Shown here one piece after another: positions 30,618-43,584 of a DNA stretch of 64,000 nucleotides. The stretch lies in assembly GCA_029948255.1 (NCBI GenBank), contig JALIZF010001920.1, positions 992,001 through 1,056,000 on the forward strand, read 5' to 3'. A program made the translations under genes and the position numbers. Position 1 is the stretch's first letter, and every line of letters starts with the position of its first letter. The notes below the pieces were generated by a model. The model saw only the letters and a program-made list of their open reading frames with translations. It was not told where the DNA came from and did no database searches. Origin of the DNA: Telmatactis stephensoni. Lineage: Eukaryota > Cnidaria > Anthozoa > Actiniaria > Isophelliidae.

Positions 30618-30800
30618 GAGGCAGCATGGCCGAGTGGTCAGAGCGTTGGTCTCGCAATCTGGCGGTCCCAGGTTCGATACCCGCTCTGGCCACTAGCTGA
30701 GACTGAATTTGTTCCGATTTCGATTAGTTCAAATTCAGTTTCTCGGCCATGCTTGTAATATAGCCAACTGGTTCGCCTCCTTGCCAGTTGGGATTTTTAA
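30618..30800 (+). mobile_element. tRNA-derived SINE, intact copy
   Basis: The head GGCAGCATGGCCGAGTGGTC (A box) and GGTTCGATACCC (B box) 45 bp later form a recognisable class II tRNA-like region (30620-30697). The body has TCAAATTCAGTTTCTCGGCC and GCCAACTGGTTCGCCTCC, and it ends TTGCCAGTTGGGATTTTT. A second copy is at 57052-57402. The tRNA part lacks a clean anticodon arm, so it is a SINE rather than a working tRNA gene. Confidence 0.75.
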
Positions 30801-31060
30801 ATCATTTTATGTTTACCGATTATCAGTATGTATTTATTTCAGGATTTGAGGACCAGGTTGGAAAAAAGCCTTGCTTTACCTGTTATATCCTCGTTAAAAC
30901 AAAGAGTCTTTTTTTTTTTTTTTTTTTTTTACATTTGACTCAACTAGATATATACAGGAAACTTTTTGATATTAAGCAACTGGCCACCCAAGACTGCTTG
31001 AAATATTGTTTGCTTAGAGTGAAAATAACAATATAAGCCCAATAACATACAGAATTAGAT
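30800..31060. other. Unassigned DNA with a 24-bp poly-T
   Basis: Nothing coding; a run of T at about 30908-30930. Confidence 0.5.
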
Positions 31061-31062
31061 TT

Positions 31063-31222
31063 ATATATAGAGGATATTACATGGGCGCGCGGAGATACGG
31101 ATTTTATCTTCGAGTGTTGAAAAGATCTCTCACGAGTGAGCGCAGTGAACGAGTGAGAGATCTTTTCAACAAGAGAAGATAAAATTCGTATCTCCAAGCG
31201 AACATGTAATATTCTATTTATC
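31063..31222. mobile_element. Long hairpin MITE
   Basis: Left AGGATATTACATG, GGAGATACGGATTTTATCTT, GAAAAGATCTCTCACGAGT; right ACTCGTGAGAGATC-type complement through AAGATAAAATTCGTATCTCC to CATGTAATATTCT. The loop is GAGCGCAGTGAAC. Confidence 0.85.
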
Positions 31223-32980
31223 ATATAATTATCAAATCAAGAGACAACAAACTATCTTTAGAGTAAATGCTCTCAATTAACCATGGTAACGATATTTTCA
31301 CTAGTGAAAAGAACATGTTATTTTCACTATTGAAAAGAACAAGTTTTCAAAATTAAGAAATATAGGTATTTGATAATATTTATATGATAAAATGACATTA
31401 GCTTTCTTGGACTCACACTCTGGCTTTTATAATCTTCACGTTGAATTAAACTACTTTATCCTCTAACTAGAGAACACGTCTTGCACACCTCTTATTGAGG
31501 TTTACATGTATTGTGCTTTGATATTTGAGAGGTTTAAAAGATTCAGACGTAAATGGGAAAGGGCAGACGGCAGAGAAGATCATGTGAAATGCTCTTTCGA
31601 GTCTGGTGTTGCTGCTTTGATACAAGGGTGAGTCACTTCGCATTTGTCGTAAAAGTGAAATATCACATATTTGAGTGCCGTTGAACACACAACACCTGGC
31701 ACGACAACAGCAGGTCACATGGTGATCCTCTTTGCTGTCTGCCATTTCCCATTTACGAGAATCTTAACCTCTCTATTATGAAAGGCAAGGATAGCAGTCA
31801 GAGTAATAATGTCTATTTTACCAAGAATACTCAGGTTTAGCAGTCATTCTTAGCTAAATTTAAACAGTCATTTATGCCAGCCAATGCTGTTAGAAACATT
31901 CATTATTTTTACAATCACTTTAAGTGGTTGACTTACCAGAGACCAAAAAATAATATGTCAAATTTCTAGTCAACAAAGTGGCCACAGTTGATTAAGAAAT
32001 TTAATTGGTGGTCACTTAGAAGTGAGTCTTTTTACTGTGGAACAAAATGGTCATTGACAAAGAGGTCGCTTTGTATGGTTGTCGCTTTCTAGATCTGGTT
32101 GCTAGGAGAGAACTGACTGTTCATTAATGGACTTGCAGCTGGCCTTTACCTCTATTAATGTGTAGCATTTAGTCAATTAACAACCTTTCAAGGTGGGTAA
32201 ACTTGTGGGAAAAATTTGAAAGATTAAACAGTAAATAAAATATTTCTGTGGATCTACACAGTATTTGCAAAAGAATTACTTCCAAAAATTGCAAAACAGG
32301 TTTAAAATACATACATGTACAATGTCTAACTAACCAATGATGTCAAATGTCTTTAGATTAATTGGTGTTTATCCTAATGAAACCTTAATACATGTAACAC
32401 CTTGCACATAAGTGGTCATTTGAGTGGTCACTGTTGTTGAAATATAGCCAGAGGTTTAAGTGGCAAGTATTTAGGTTAGTCAGTTTATCCACTAATTCAT
32501 AGAGTGATGGCACTTAATCCATGAAATAGGTATTAATCTAACAGACATTAGTAGACACTATTTCTATTGTTTTCTTTTGTTTTGATTTGACTATTAGACA
32601 TTGACTATTAGATTTTGTTGCACGAATTAAGTGTCATCACTCTGTTATAATTATTCATCAATAGAGTGCAAACACTATACCTGGGTCTCACTAGCAATGC
32701 AAGACCATGCAAGATGACAGCTCATATTTTGAATATCTATAACTGAAACCCATAATCAAACGAAAACTTCAAACTTTCAGTTGGATTTTGGTTTCTGATC
32801 TGACAGTCAAGTGAATGGGCAGAGCTTGTGTGAAATGCAAGGTTTTGTGTCAGTTTGTAATTGTGTCATCTTGCTTTGCTGGTGAGAAACAGGCTTAAAA
32901 GATGGAATATTTAATATATATAAAGAGGACTTAATAATACTAATTCTAATGTTTATTGTTTAATAAGTGCTCTTTACTAG
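31223..32980. other. Non-coding, diverged repeats
   Basis: About 31970-32480 shows loose repetition of GTGGTCACTT and AAGTGGTCATT words, resembling a decayed tandem element. About 32510-32640 (AATCCATGAAATAGG ... TTGCACGAATTAAGTGTCATCACTCT) is an old relative of the hairpins at 33.0-33.5 kb. No gene. Confidence 0.4.
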
Positions 32981-32982
32981 AA

Positions 32983-33302
32983 TGATTTCAATTGGACTGT
33001 GAAATAGTTACTAAGCTATATAATACACACTAGTAGGTGATCCCAATGCCACTGTTTCCTTTTGTTGAATTTTCACTGCTATACACTAATAGCTAGTAAC
33101 TATTTCACAGTCCGATGAAAATCACTCTATCAAACTAAAATAAAAACTAAATAGAGTGGTTCATCGGACTGTGAAATAGTTACTAAGCTAATACACACTA
33201 GTAGATGATATCCCAATGCCACTGTTTCCTTTTGTTGAATTTTCACTGCTATACACTAATAGCTAGTTAGTATTTCACAGTCCGATGAAAATCACTCTAC
33301 TA
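32983..33302. mobile_element. Two direct copies of a hairpin element
   Basis: Copies at about 32983-33129 and 33155-33302. Each starts GGACTGTGAAATAGTTACTA, contains TGCCACTGTTTCCTTTTGTT, and ends CTATTTCACAGTCC then GATGAAAATCACTCTA, so each folds end to end. Between them is ATCAAACTAAAATAAAAACT. Confidence 0.85.
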
Positions 33303-35117
33303 AATAGTACAAACTGTGGCACACTTTTAGTGTTTGTACTTCAAAGATAAATACAATTTGTATTTCGTCAAACATAATAATTAAAAGTGGTTAATTACTT
33401 AATCCATTAAATAAATTTCAGAATATTACTAGTAGATTGTAATTCTATTGTTTTCTTTTCTCTATTTCACTATTACATGTTACCTATTAATTTCTGTTTC
33501 ATGAGTTCAGTAAAATCACTCAATCAGTTACATGAATTAGATCAATGCATTAATTACATTTGTATAACAATTATTATTCAAAATTACATCTCTCATTATT
33601 CACCAATAACCAGTTAGATTCAGACATCATTAAATTATTACTTCCTTTCAAAACGTACATAAATTCATACAAGATAAAGGGTTGTTGAAGCATCTGGTCA
33701 TAAATGTAGTCAAAACAATAGGGTTTTTCTTTTAAAAAATAAATCAAATGCTTTTACACTCAAATATTTTCCATTATCTACCCCTTTTAAGCATCCGATA
33801 TGAAACTTCTATAGTGGCATGAGAAAGATACGGTATTTAACATGGTAGGTTTAACAGCTGAGTGCTTTTTGATATCATTTTCAAATGATATTTTGATTAT
33901 TTAGTCACAGTTCTCTTTATTTTGACTTCTGTTGTAAATTGTAATCATTTTAGACAACATTGTATTTGCATAAGAGATGGCACAAACCACAGAACTTAAA
34001 TACTCTATAGTAGCTTAAGGTTTGATATCACTTTATTGACCATGTTTATACATTAAATAATATCTTGTCATCTTATTTTACTAACTGATAATGGAATAAA
34101 TAGAGATCTCTAATTCTTGTCTCAAAGTTTCCCATTAAGTTATTCTAGAGAATAGGATGCTTTCTAATGCTTTCATTGATAAGATGAAAGAATTCTTTCT
34201 TCATGAAGAATATATTACATCCCCTAGAATTCTTCCTTTAGTAAGAATCTTATACTGTCTTTCCAAGTAGAAGGAAATGTGAAAATATTGAAGTAAGTTT
34301 ATAAAAGAAAATGAAAGTAAAATAATAAAGAAATTGTAATGCAGGGTACATTAACTATTTATGGTCTATAAATGTTAATATACTCTACTACAAAAATGTA
34401 AATTTTTGAGGTTACAGAAATAGAAGGAAAGTCAGAGAATTGGATGAATTAATTTCTAGAGAATATAAATTAACAATACAACATCCATGGGGTTTGCTGG
34501 CAGGAATCATATTATCAAATATCTTTGCATAGAAAATACGGTGTTGCATTGTTTAGGATAATGATTTCACTTGCAACTTTTTGAACTGTTTTAGGTCAAT
34601 GAATCAACATCATAAATATCAAAAAATCACGCATTTTAGATTTGAAATTTCTCAAAAGAATATAAATTCCTTTTATAAATGAAAATTACTTCCCAATAAT
34701 TTTTCACAGCACGAAAAATGCTTATTTTCAAACATTTCTAGTAATTATGGACAAGAAATTTGGAGAAAAATTCAATTTAAAATTTTGAAAAGCTACTACT
34801 CTGTGCTAGTCACAATAAACAGTTCGCAAAAACACTTTACTCAGTAGGAGATAAAATTGCAAAAAGTTATAAATCATGTTCAGAAGACCTTTGAGGTAAA
34901 TGAAGAAAGGAAAACCTCGATTATAATGAAGTTACAAAATGAAAGAATTAGACCCGAAAAAGGACACATCAGCTAAATATTTCCTTATTCAGCGTAGGTG
35001 GTAGCTGTAGTTCAGCTGAGTTGCACAAGCTCGCCTACACATTCTTTCTGCAAAGCCTTCTAAAACCTAATCCATAATTTTGAGGTATAAATCCTCAAAA
35101 AGGGAATACTTCTTACC
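33303..35117. other. AT-rich non-coding DNA
   Basis: No gene or defined repeat recognised, apart from a decayed relative of the preceding hairpins at about 33395-33520. Possibly the first, non-coding intron of the REPS-like gene. Confidence 0.4.
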
Positions 35118-35445
35118 TGGAATAAGACTAAATTCCTCCGTTGACAAAGAACGAAAAAGCAGGCCAACTTCGTCACGAACCAAAATGACCAGTTCGACTT
35201 TGAGTTGATGTGAATTTGAGCTCGCTAGTTGTCGTCACTGGCGTGAAAGAAACGTCAAAAAATCCCTCAGCGTTGAGTCAAATCGTAGTTTATAGTATAT
35301 ACATTGCTGCTCTAGGTTTTTATCCTGGTTTTGCGTCATTTTGCAGCCAAAATCTCCGAGTTTCGCTGCATCTAGCTGCCATCTAGAATGTACCGAGCAG
35401 CCATGTTGATGGTGAGGTCACGTGGTTAGGGACAGGAATCGATTG
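35118..35445 (-). promoter_or_regulatory. Candidate 5' UTR exon and promoter of the REPS-like gene
   Basis: On the minus strand a locally GC-richer segment (AACCGCGACTTCC at about 35450, ACGAAACTCGG-type sequence near 35360) runs to a good donor CCAG|gtaagaag at about 35117. No other minus-strand gene start is available between here and 28088. This is inference from position and splice signals. Confidence 0.35.
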
Positions 35446-36243
35446 ATCGTAACCGCGACTTCCGCATTGGAGACTAGGGCGAGCCCGGAAATACAATCAT
35501 ATCAATGACAAAACGAATGGAATGATGTGTTTTTCGGTTTTTTCTTATTTTTTTCCTTTATTTAATAATTTTAAAATTACTTAATTTTTTCCCTCTTCTC
35601 TTTTATCTCTCAATTCAAAACTATCGTTCTATTTTCTATTACTGATCACAACTTACAAGTCAAAATTCTTTTGATATCACTGAAAAAGAACCCTCAATGA
35701 CCTTTACTAGTATCAGAACGTCATTGTGGCCATGCCAGACAACCACTGTTGACATTTATTGATGATTGGATTGGAATGACAGTTCACACAAAGGAAAAGA
35801 CCACATGCTTTCAGAGCCTGATTGGCAGTCAAACTCAAAGGAATTTTACCTCATCACCTGTAGAAATGTTTCATTCTTGAATATAAGGAAAAGGAAAGAA
35901 AGAAAGTTCTAAGAGATGTGAAGTTAATTATGAATGAAAAAAGTAAAAGACAAGAAAAGAATGAACAAAGAAAACAGAGAGACAGGAAGCTATGGCAAAA
36001 ACAATTCAAAAAGAAAAGGGAAAAGGGCAAAATAGAAAGGGAAAGAACTAGGAGATGAGAAAAATTCAGAAAATAAGGGGGAAATTTGATTTGCCAAAAT
36101 GCTTTACATTTAGTTAACACTAATTGCTCCATAAAACACACCTGTCAACTCTCAAGATTTTGGACCTCATCTCCAGGTCCCAAGAGTTTGACCTAAAATC
36201 TCCTGGGTAATAATTGTAAATCTTGTCTTCAACATATGCATTT

Positions 36244-36306
36244 GACACGATTGGATTCCCCCCCCCCCGCCCCCCCCCCCCCCCCGCCACCCCCCCCCCC
36301 CCCCCC
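36244..36306 (+). repeat. Interrupted poly-C tract
   Basis: About 60 bp of C broken by single G or GCCA. Both-strand frames through it are not genes; such tracts are prone to sequencing error. Confidence 0.95.
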
Positions 36307-36925
36307 TAAACTGAGCAATGATTCTTTTTGCAAAGGTAATCCTGCAGATTTCTCCTGGTTTAATCCTGGTTGGCAGGTATGATAAAATGTTACATTTTAT
36401 TTTCAAGGTCTAATAATATTTACCATTTTGTACATACATTGTAAACATAATAACTTTTCGATTACACCAAATGTAAGGGATACAAATAGCTTATCATTAC
36501 AACTTTTCTTACAACAATTTGTGTTAAGTTTTTGAGACACTTGGCCCCTTCAGTAAGCTCAGTTTCAGGCTTTCTTGGTTTCCTGTTTGTATCAAAATAA
36601 TGTCATTGTGACTTTGTGCCACTTTATAGTGACAAGTCCTTTTGTTGATTGGTCCTTGAAAAACATTCACCTATTTGGCTATTAGAGTTCAACATTTTAG
36701 AGTGATAGTGCATTGGAATATAATTTTCTCACTAAAAACTGGGAGATCAGAATTGAAAGAACAACTTTTCTTAATTCTCTTAATTAATTTGTCTTAACAA
36801 AGGAGAGAGGAAAGAGGTCATTGAGAGACGAGTTGAAGGTTGAAGATGTATCTATGGAATTAACACTATATATTGAAGACCTTATCTCCTCAGATTTCTT
36901 AGAGTAGATTTTGTAGGGCGTGAAA

Positions 36926-37098
36926 CCAGGGGAGGATCCAGGATTATCTTCAGGAGGGGGTGCACCATCTTCGGGGTACATCTGACATCATATAAATTGG
37001 AAACTGCCAAAAGGCTATTTTGGAAAAATATCGAGAAAAAAAGGACTTAAAGTCATTTTAGGAAGGGACATGCACCCCTACTTGAAGTCTGCCCCTGG
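36926..37098 (+). mobile_element. Dispersed element of the 'GGCGGATCCAGGATTAT' family, copy 2
   Basis: Reads GGGGAGGATCCAGGATTATC, AGGAGGGGGTGCACCATC, ATTTTGGAAAAATATCGAG, GGACATGCACCCC, CTGCCCCTGG. The first and last blocks are inverted (CCAGGGG / CCCCTGG). Confidence 0.65.
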
Positions 37099-37292
37099 AA
37101 ACAGACCAGGTCATGCCATATGCCCAATGATATCAGTAGCATTATGTTTTAAAAACATTTGAAATTCTATTATCTACTTCATTCTATTGGTCTTTGAAAT
37201 TCCTGTGGTAACTGAACTGTGTCATTTTCACAGCAATACAAGACCTGCTCTGTCTTACTTGCAGTATTGTGTACTATCTAGCAATATAAAGA

Positions 37293-40200
37293 CTAACATG
37301 ACCTTAGAATAGCCAGAGCTTTCTCTAAGTTATCTATTGCAGCTTTGGCATCTTCATATTGCATGGCACTACAAGCATAGCGGCAAAACTTTTGTGCTTT
37401 GTCATAGTCTTCTAATGTGAGTCCTGAAGCAACTTCTGCCTCTGGTTCTGGAACCTGTGATGGAGGAGGGTTTTGAGGAGGAGCAGCAGGCTATAATAGT
37501 AAGGAAGGAAAGTTTGTGAATTCAATGGTTTACAGTCAAACCTGTGTAAGTAATATATAAAGAACAAGAGTCTGAGCGTGTTATATTGGTGGATAAAGAT
37601 AATAATAATATTTATTTTTATCAAACTCATTAATAATTCATTAGAAAACACAATGGAAATCACTACCGGAACGTAGATCTTTATATCGGATAAAGATTTT
37701 TGTTTATTTGCATAAACTTTAACTTGGATTTTCTAAGCCAAAAGCAGTCAAACTTGGAAAATTCTGGTCCAATATGATAATTGACAACTAGACGTTTGAT
37801 AAGTAATATAAAGAACTCGAGAGCGTGTTATATCGGGTCTAAAGATCCTCGCCTTCGGCTCGGATCTTTATCCACCGATATAACACGCTCTCTCGTTCTT
37901 TATACATTACATAAAGCGCAAATTCAACACTACAGTTTTCAAATGCGGAAAATGCGGAATAAACCTTTATTGTATTGTAACAGTTATACTTTATTGTATA
38001 ACTGTTGCATGGTGGATATACAGGGCAACTACTGTTGAGTACAAAAGTACAGGGAAAGTGGCATTATGTATGTAGGCTGTTACCTACCTGAGTATAGCTT
38101 GGTGGGTGCACAGGAGGTTGATTATATGAGAAAGGTTGTCCAGTATTGTATGGATCTGGGGGGTAACCTACTCCCCCACTTGGAGGTTGAGAGGGTGGTG
38201 GTGGATTAGTATTGTATGGACCTGGGGGGTAACCTGTCCCTGCACTGGGATTACTACTTGAGGCTTCTCCAAATTCATCTCCAAATTCATTGTCTTCATC
38301 TCCTGGAGGTCCAGGAACTGGTGTTGTGCCTTCTTTTAAACATTTGTTGATGTATGTTGCTTTCCACTTGGAATACTTCTGTCGCTGGCTTGACTATGAA
38401 TATATATAATAAATAAAATGATTGCCAATTATAAATGAAGAGGTGGCCAAGAAAATGGCTTCAAAATTACCTCATCTGATAATTCTCCAAACTCAGTTAA
38501 AGCATCATATAATAAGCTTGCAGTATAAAAAGACTTGATGACATTCCTGTAAATTCAATGTTCACATTGATAAATATGTGAGAACTAACATTTATAACTT
38601 TATGTCAGTAGTCTGTTCAGCTGTTACAGAAAGAGGCAAGAAGAGAAGATTTGTATAAATACAACTGTATACAGTCTGTTGTCAAGCAAGGTAAGACCAT
38701 TTCTAGCCAAGAATTTTGCACTTTCTTAAAGTTTACTGCTAGAAAAACACTAGGGACATGATATTGACAGGCTTATAGAGTAGTCTACTGAATGCAGATG
38801 CCATTTTGAACCAGTGAACCATTTTTAAAAAATTTTGAAAAATCTTCCACATCATCACTAAAGGCATTTTCATTTTCACATGTTCACCAATGATTAAAAG
38901 AAATCAAAATGACTGTCTTACTTGTTAAATCTAGCTGCTCTATCTTCAGTATCTGCCCAGAGAAACAACTGAGTTGCTTTTTCATCCAAGTATGCTTGTC
39001 CTACAATCTCATTTGTGATAGCATCTTCTTTACCTGCTAGTTCTTTTTTGGACTGCCAAAACATTGGATATATAAAATAATTATCAACACATTTGTTAAA
39101 TAAGATATACCAATAATATGTTATATCAATTATGATAAAATATTTTAGATAATAGCATTATTAGCACACTGCATACTGATGGGTTAGTTAGAATGCTTTA
39201 TCAGAAGGCATGGCTCACACTAAAATATCTAAAAATATTCTATAAAAGCAAATATAAAATTATTGCTTATGTCTCTGTACTTTGATATAAATACTCTGGA
39301 AGCTGTAGAGCACTCAAAAAGCAATAGAGCCATTTGGCTACCCCTTGTGTTCCTAAGCTTGCTTTTCTTGTGCTTTACAATATTGGGTATAGAGACATAC
39401 ACAAGCATTTTTAATTATTATTATTATATTGCTAAAATTGGAAACATTCATTATAATCTTGATTGTCATTAGTCATTAAATTAAAGAAAAATCACCATAA
39501 TCATCATCATCGTCCCCATCATCATAATTAACACAAATATAGTTGGTTGGCAGGATGTCTCAAAATGGCGACAGATATGGCACAGTGCTCAGAGCACAGA
39601 CTTTTTCATAATCATAGGCAATAGGTACTCTTGACTGTCATCATCATCATAACACCATTATCATCATTGTCATCATCACTATCCTAACTACATTTCTGGA
39701 CCAGAGCTCAGTTGTTCAAAAGATGATTATCATTAACCCAGGATTGAATCTAAAGAAAACCATTCATTTTAACCCAGGATTAGCATTAATTGCCCTTCAA
39801 ATGGCCAGGCCAAGTAGAACATATTTCACCTGAGTGAAATGGTCCATGTCGTGCCACGTTGTCATAACAAATGCAAACTTTCTGCTGTAACCATGTTACA
39901 CTGTGACCATTGTTTGGAGCAACTTCAGAATACCCATCAACCATAATGTTTCTAGAGCGGAACGCTATAAAAACAACACAAGAACACAAAAGTTTCTATT
40001 GTTTTTGAAAAAAGTGTATGGGTATTCTGAAGTTAAGCACATTGTGTTCACAGTCATATTCTCATTAGTAAGCTTAATACAAAATTCTTTTTATTGATTT
40101 TGCACTGCATATTTAATAGTCATATAACTTACCTTCTCTAACTGGTCCATTAATTGTAACAAAAACGTTTTGCCTTCCTTACTCTTACTGTCTGTCTTGA

Positions 40201-40510
40201 TGCCTTTTTGTACAGCATGAAGTCGACCTTAAAACGAATATATAACACTAAGGACCCGTCTCTACATAATACATCCATTTCAAAACGCAATAACGTACCA
40301 AAAAAATTGTGACATAAGGCTTGTATATGACACAAGAAAAATAAAATTGTATCTGGCTGTAAAATATCTCAATTTAGTGTTCAAAAATTCAAGACATTAC
40401 TTACAAAAGTAAGCTACAATTGGATCTCTCTTTTCATATTCTTTTGCTACTTTTAAATACGGTTGAATCACTTTCAAACTTGGTGGTAATCCTCCAATTC
40501 CGGCCGCCAT
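37293..40510 (-). CDS. VTA1: VTA1, ESCRT-III/VPS4 regulator, six exons
   Basis: Exons 40405-40510, 40133-40227, 38922-39052, 38471-38546, 38088-38393 and 37293-37490 join in phase to 303 residues, close to human VTA1 (307). The N-terminal tandem MIT region begins GIGGLPPSLKVIQPYLKVAK and EYEKRDPIVAYFCRLHAVQ and continues through FLLQLMDQLEK and FLWADTEDRAARFNKNVIK. A proline-rich linker follows (PPGPYNTNPPPPSQPP), then the C-terminal VSL helices (LTLEDYDKAQKFCRYACSAM, AKAAIDNLEKAL) that bind and stimulate the VPS4 ATPase. It acts on endosomal membranes in multivesicular body sorting. The start codon is preceded by a CpG-containing segment and the gene is head-to-head with PACRG copy 1. Confidence 0.95.
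37801..37910. mobile_element. Hairpin inside a VTA1 intron
   Basis: AAGTAATATAAAGAACTCGA, GAGCGTGTTATATCGG pair with CCGATATAACACGCTC and GTTCTTTATACATTAC; loop CCTTCGGC. A partial relative, GAGCGTGTTATATTGGTGG, is at about 37575. Confidence 0.85.
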
Positions 40511-41554
40511 GTTTGTTGAGTGTGTAATTTTGTACGACACAGGGATCCCAAAATTTCTGGGAGAGGGAGAAGTGGACGAGTGGACTGAGAAGTGGACTGG
40601 GATGATGTCATAATAGACACTTATAGTTCACTTATAGATAATTTAATTTATTTTAGGTAAAAATACGGCAAACTAATAGTGAAAAACTAAGAAAGATAAA
40701 ATCAAATTAGAAATAATATAAGAGTATAAAAAAAGAAAGAAAAAAGGGGAAAAAATGAAAATGGATCCGGCCCCGATACGGATCGAACCTGTAACCCCTA
40801 AATCGGACCCCCCGGACACAAAGTAGCAAAATGAATAAATCATTGAAAAAAATAAATAATTTTCGGGACGATTCTCCCTAGACACTATGAAGCTGAGACA
40901 TCGAATCGACTTACGTTACGGATGAAGATTTCGGCCCCATCCACGCTATCCCGGTGCTACATATAACAGTTATCTTAGCCCGAAGGCCAGGGAGGGAGAC
41001 GATATCCGGACCCTAATCCATACCTTTAGATATCACCTTAGACCGCTGCGCTACCTAGACACTTAGTGAATATAATGTCTAATTGAGGTAGTCTATTCGG
41101 TAGTCTATTGACTTAACGCTGATACGCTAAAGGAGTTGATGAATTTTCGATTTCATTTTCTTCATTTCCTCGAGGGTACATTCGTATTTCGATGTCATCC
41201 AATTCACATAATTCACATAGTTCTTCTTTTGTCTTTTCTCTCTCGCTCTCTTTTTCTTTTGCGCTTAGAGCAGAAATGGATAAGCGCATAATAAGACTAA
41301 TAAGTGTGTGTTATTATTATTATTATTATTATTTGCTTGACTTTGTTTGTGGTTTTCCTGTGTAAAATCCCAACTGACCAATAACAAATCGGTTCTATTT
41401 GTGACAAAAGGCCACCATATTTGGAAGGCTTGTCGCTATAGTTACGATACCAGCTAAAGGCCTGTTTACTTCGCAACAGCGGCTAGTTGTGAACAAGAAG
41501 CGAAAGCGGGCTTTGTATTTTAGGATTTTTGAGCCCTTTTGGAGAAATTATAGC
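40511..41554. promoter_or_regulatory. Head-to-head VTA1 / PACRG intergenic region
   Basis: About 1 kb separates the two start codons, which point away from each other. The region contains a copy of the tRNA-like element (40775-41100) and an (ATT)n tract near 41310-41332, so two separate promoters rather than one compact bidirectional promoter are likely. Confidence 0.5.
40775..41100 (-). mobile_element. tRNA-like dispersed element, copy 2 of 3
   Basis: On the minus strand: AATAGACTACC, AAGTGTCTAGGTAGCGCAGC (A box), TATGGATTAGGGTCCGGATA core, CCGTAACGTAAGTCGATTCG, GTCTCAGCTTC, and after about 260 bp GGTTCGATCCG (B box) preceded by GTGTCCGGGGGGTCCGA. Confidence 0.65.
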
Positions 41555-42533
41555 ATGGCTTTTTCGTCTTCTATGAAAACATGGACAGAGCCTATTGCTG
41601 GGACAATTTGTACGGGAAAGAACGGGAATTTAAGAGATTCGCATGTGAGTAAAATGAAGTGTTGTTGAGCAACGGGACTTGTTGACTGCTCTGTAAGTGT
41701 GGTGTTATGTGGTTCTAATTTGACTGTTTCCCTTGAAACTTAGGAAAAGTCTCATTCTCATACAGAAAAAAAGGTAACGATCCAACGTCTTTTGGTAGCA
41801 GAAGGGTTTACGACAAAATCAAGACTGAAAAACGCCAAGGTAGAGATCAAAAGCCGTACTTTCTTAGCTTTATACATGTGGCAAGTTTTTGTTGACCATT
41901 TTATTTCTTGTCCAGGTCAAAGAGCCCCCATCAGCTGGTGCGTTCAGTAAAAGACCGGCTCCTCCAACAAATTTCAGGAAATGCTACGATAGAGGCGATT
42001 TTCCAATTGCCTTAGAACACGACACAAAAGGCAACAAGATTGCTTGGAAGGTTGAGATTGAGAAATTGGATTACCACCATTATCTGCCGCTCTTCTTCGA
42101 AGGTCTCTCCGAAACCTCGCATCCTTATGAGTTTTTCGCTCGCCAAGGAGTCCACGATATGCTTGAACATGGAGGCGGTAAAATATTGGCGACAATTCCA
42201 CAGCTCATCATCCCGATCAAGAATGCTTTGAATACGCGGAACCCCAAAGTCGTTTGTACAACATTGAAGAGTCTTCAACATCTGGTTGTCTCTGCAGACG
42301 TTGTTGGCGAAGCTCTCGTCCCATATTATCGACAAATCTTACCCGTACTCAACACTTTTAAGAATTGGAATCTTAATTCAGGAGATGGTATTGACTACAG
42401 TCAACAAAGAAGAGAAAACATGGGAGATCTAATTCAAGAAACGCTAGAAGCCTTCGAACGGCGCGGGGGACCAGATTCCTTCATCAACATCAAATATATG
42501 GTACCGACGTATGAGAGCTGTATGTTGAATTAA
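41555..42533 (+). CDS. PACRG: Parkin co-regulated protein (PACRG), copy 1
   Basis: Exons 41555-41644, 41744-41839 and 41916-42533 (all phase 0) give 267 residues. The PACRG armadillo-like fold is nearly complete and highly conserved: [93 protein letters not shown] and the C-terminal [17 protein letters not shown]. In cilia, PACRG is an inner-junction protein joining the A and B tubules of doublet microtubules. An AATAAA lies at about 42778. The downstream paralogue at 44114 has the same two intron positions and phases; the N-terminal 60 residues differ most. Confidence 0.97.
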
Positions 42534-43141
42534 TAAGTTCTTAATATTTAGAGATAACAAATAATGTAGAAGTTTAATTCATCTTCAAACTGTTTTTGAT
42601 CAGCTGGAACACTTTGTCTTGTATATACATTCATAGTACGAAATGTTTATTTTCTTGAAAACGAAAACTGTATTCAACTTAAGCTTATTTATCCTCATTT
42701 GTGGATCATTTTAGAAGCAGTGTATAGCAACTCCAAAATCAGTGTGTTACATTTACATACTATGCATCCAAAGTTTTAATAAAATTCTTTAAATCTATGA
42801 TGTGAATGTGGTGAGCTTTATTATAATTAATAATTATAACCTTTCTCCAGTCTTCTCAAGGGCCATTCAATGAAAAAATAAAAAAATGAATAAAATGCAT
42901 CCATCTAAGGTGCCTGTTGAGTAAGATACAAACTCTGTACAAATGTTGGAAAAAGTATGGAATAAAGGATCGAGATAATTGTCACCAAAGCTTTAGACTT
43001 AAGCTCTTGCTGTTGGTTGCTCTAAGAACAGACAGCCTTAGCTTTTTGACTTGTAAATTGAGACAATCTGTGAGGTATTGTTAGGGTGGGCTCGGTTGAG
43101 CATCAGTCTTTCATGCGGGAGGTCAGGGTTCAATATATAGT

Positions 43142-43336
43142 CCCCTTCACAGTTCCCTGCGCCATCTTGAAAGGTAGCCATGCCTTTGCATCGAAGCGAG
43201 ACGAACGGTGAGCTTGCATTTTTAACACCTAGGACAATTATTCACAGGTCTCTACCATTGCAAGCTCACCGTTCGTCTCGCTTCGATGCAAAGGCACGGC
43301 TACCTTTCAAGATGGCACAGGGAACTGTGAAGGGGT
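43142..43336. mobile_element. Long hairpin element between the PACRG copies
   Basis: CCTTCACAGTTCCCTG, GCCATCTTGAAAGGTAGCCA, TTGCATCGAAGCGAGACGAA pair almost perfectly with their complements ending CAGGGAACTGTGAAGGGG at 43336. The loop of about 45 bp includes CCTAGGACAATTATTCACAG. Confidence 0.9.
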
Positions 43337-43584
43337 CTATTCCCAGCTTGTCCCGAAATTCATGGTCTTTAAATAATAATTGAAGAGAAGGTGCTGCCTT
43401 TGTAATCACAAGTGCAAATAGACCACATCTTGGATAAGGATGTTAAACCATATAGGCCCAATCTCCATTTATATGAGAACATTCTAGCAATATTGGGTTG
43501 GTCTGCGGGATTAGCACTGAAAAACTACTACTGGTGAATGATACTATAACAATGTATTACAACCATAGTAGGACAGGCAGGTGT

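Noticed and set aside
30618..30700. Functional tRNA gene
   Set aside because: A and B boxes are present but the acceptor and anticodon stems do not close well and the same head with a shared body recurs at 57052, so it is a SINE.
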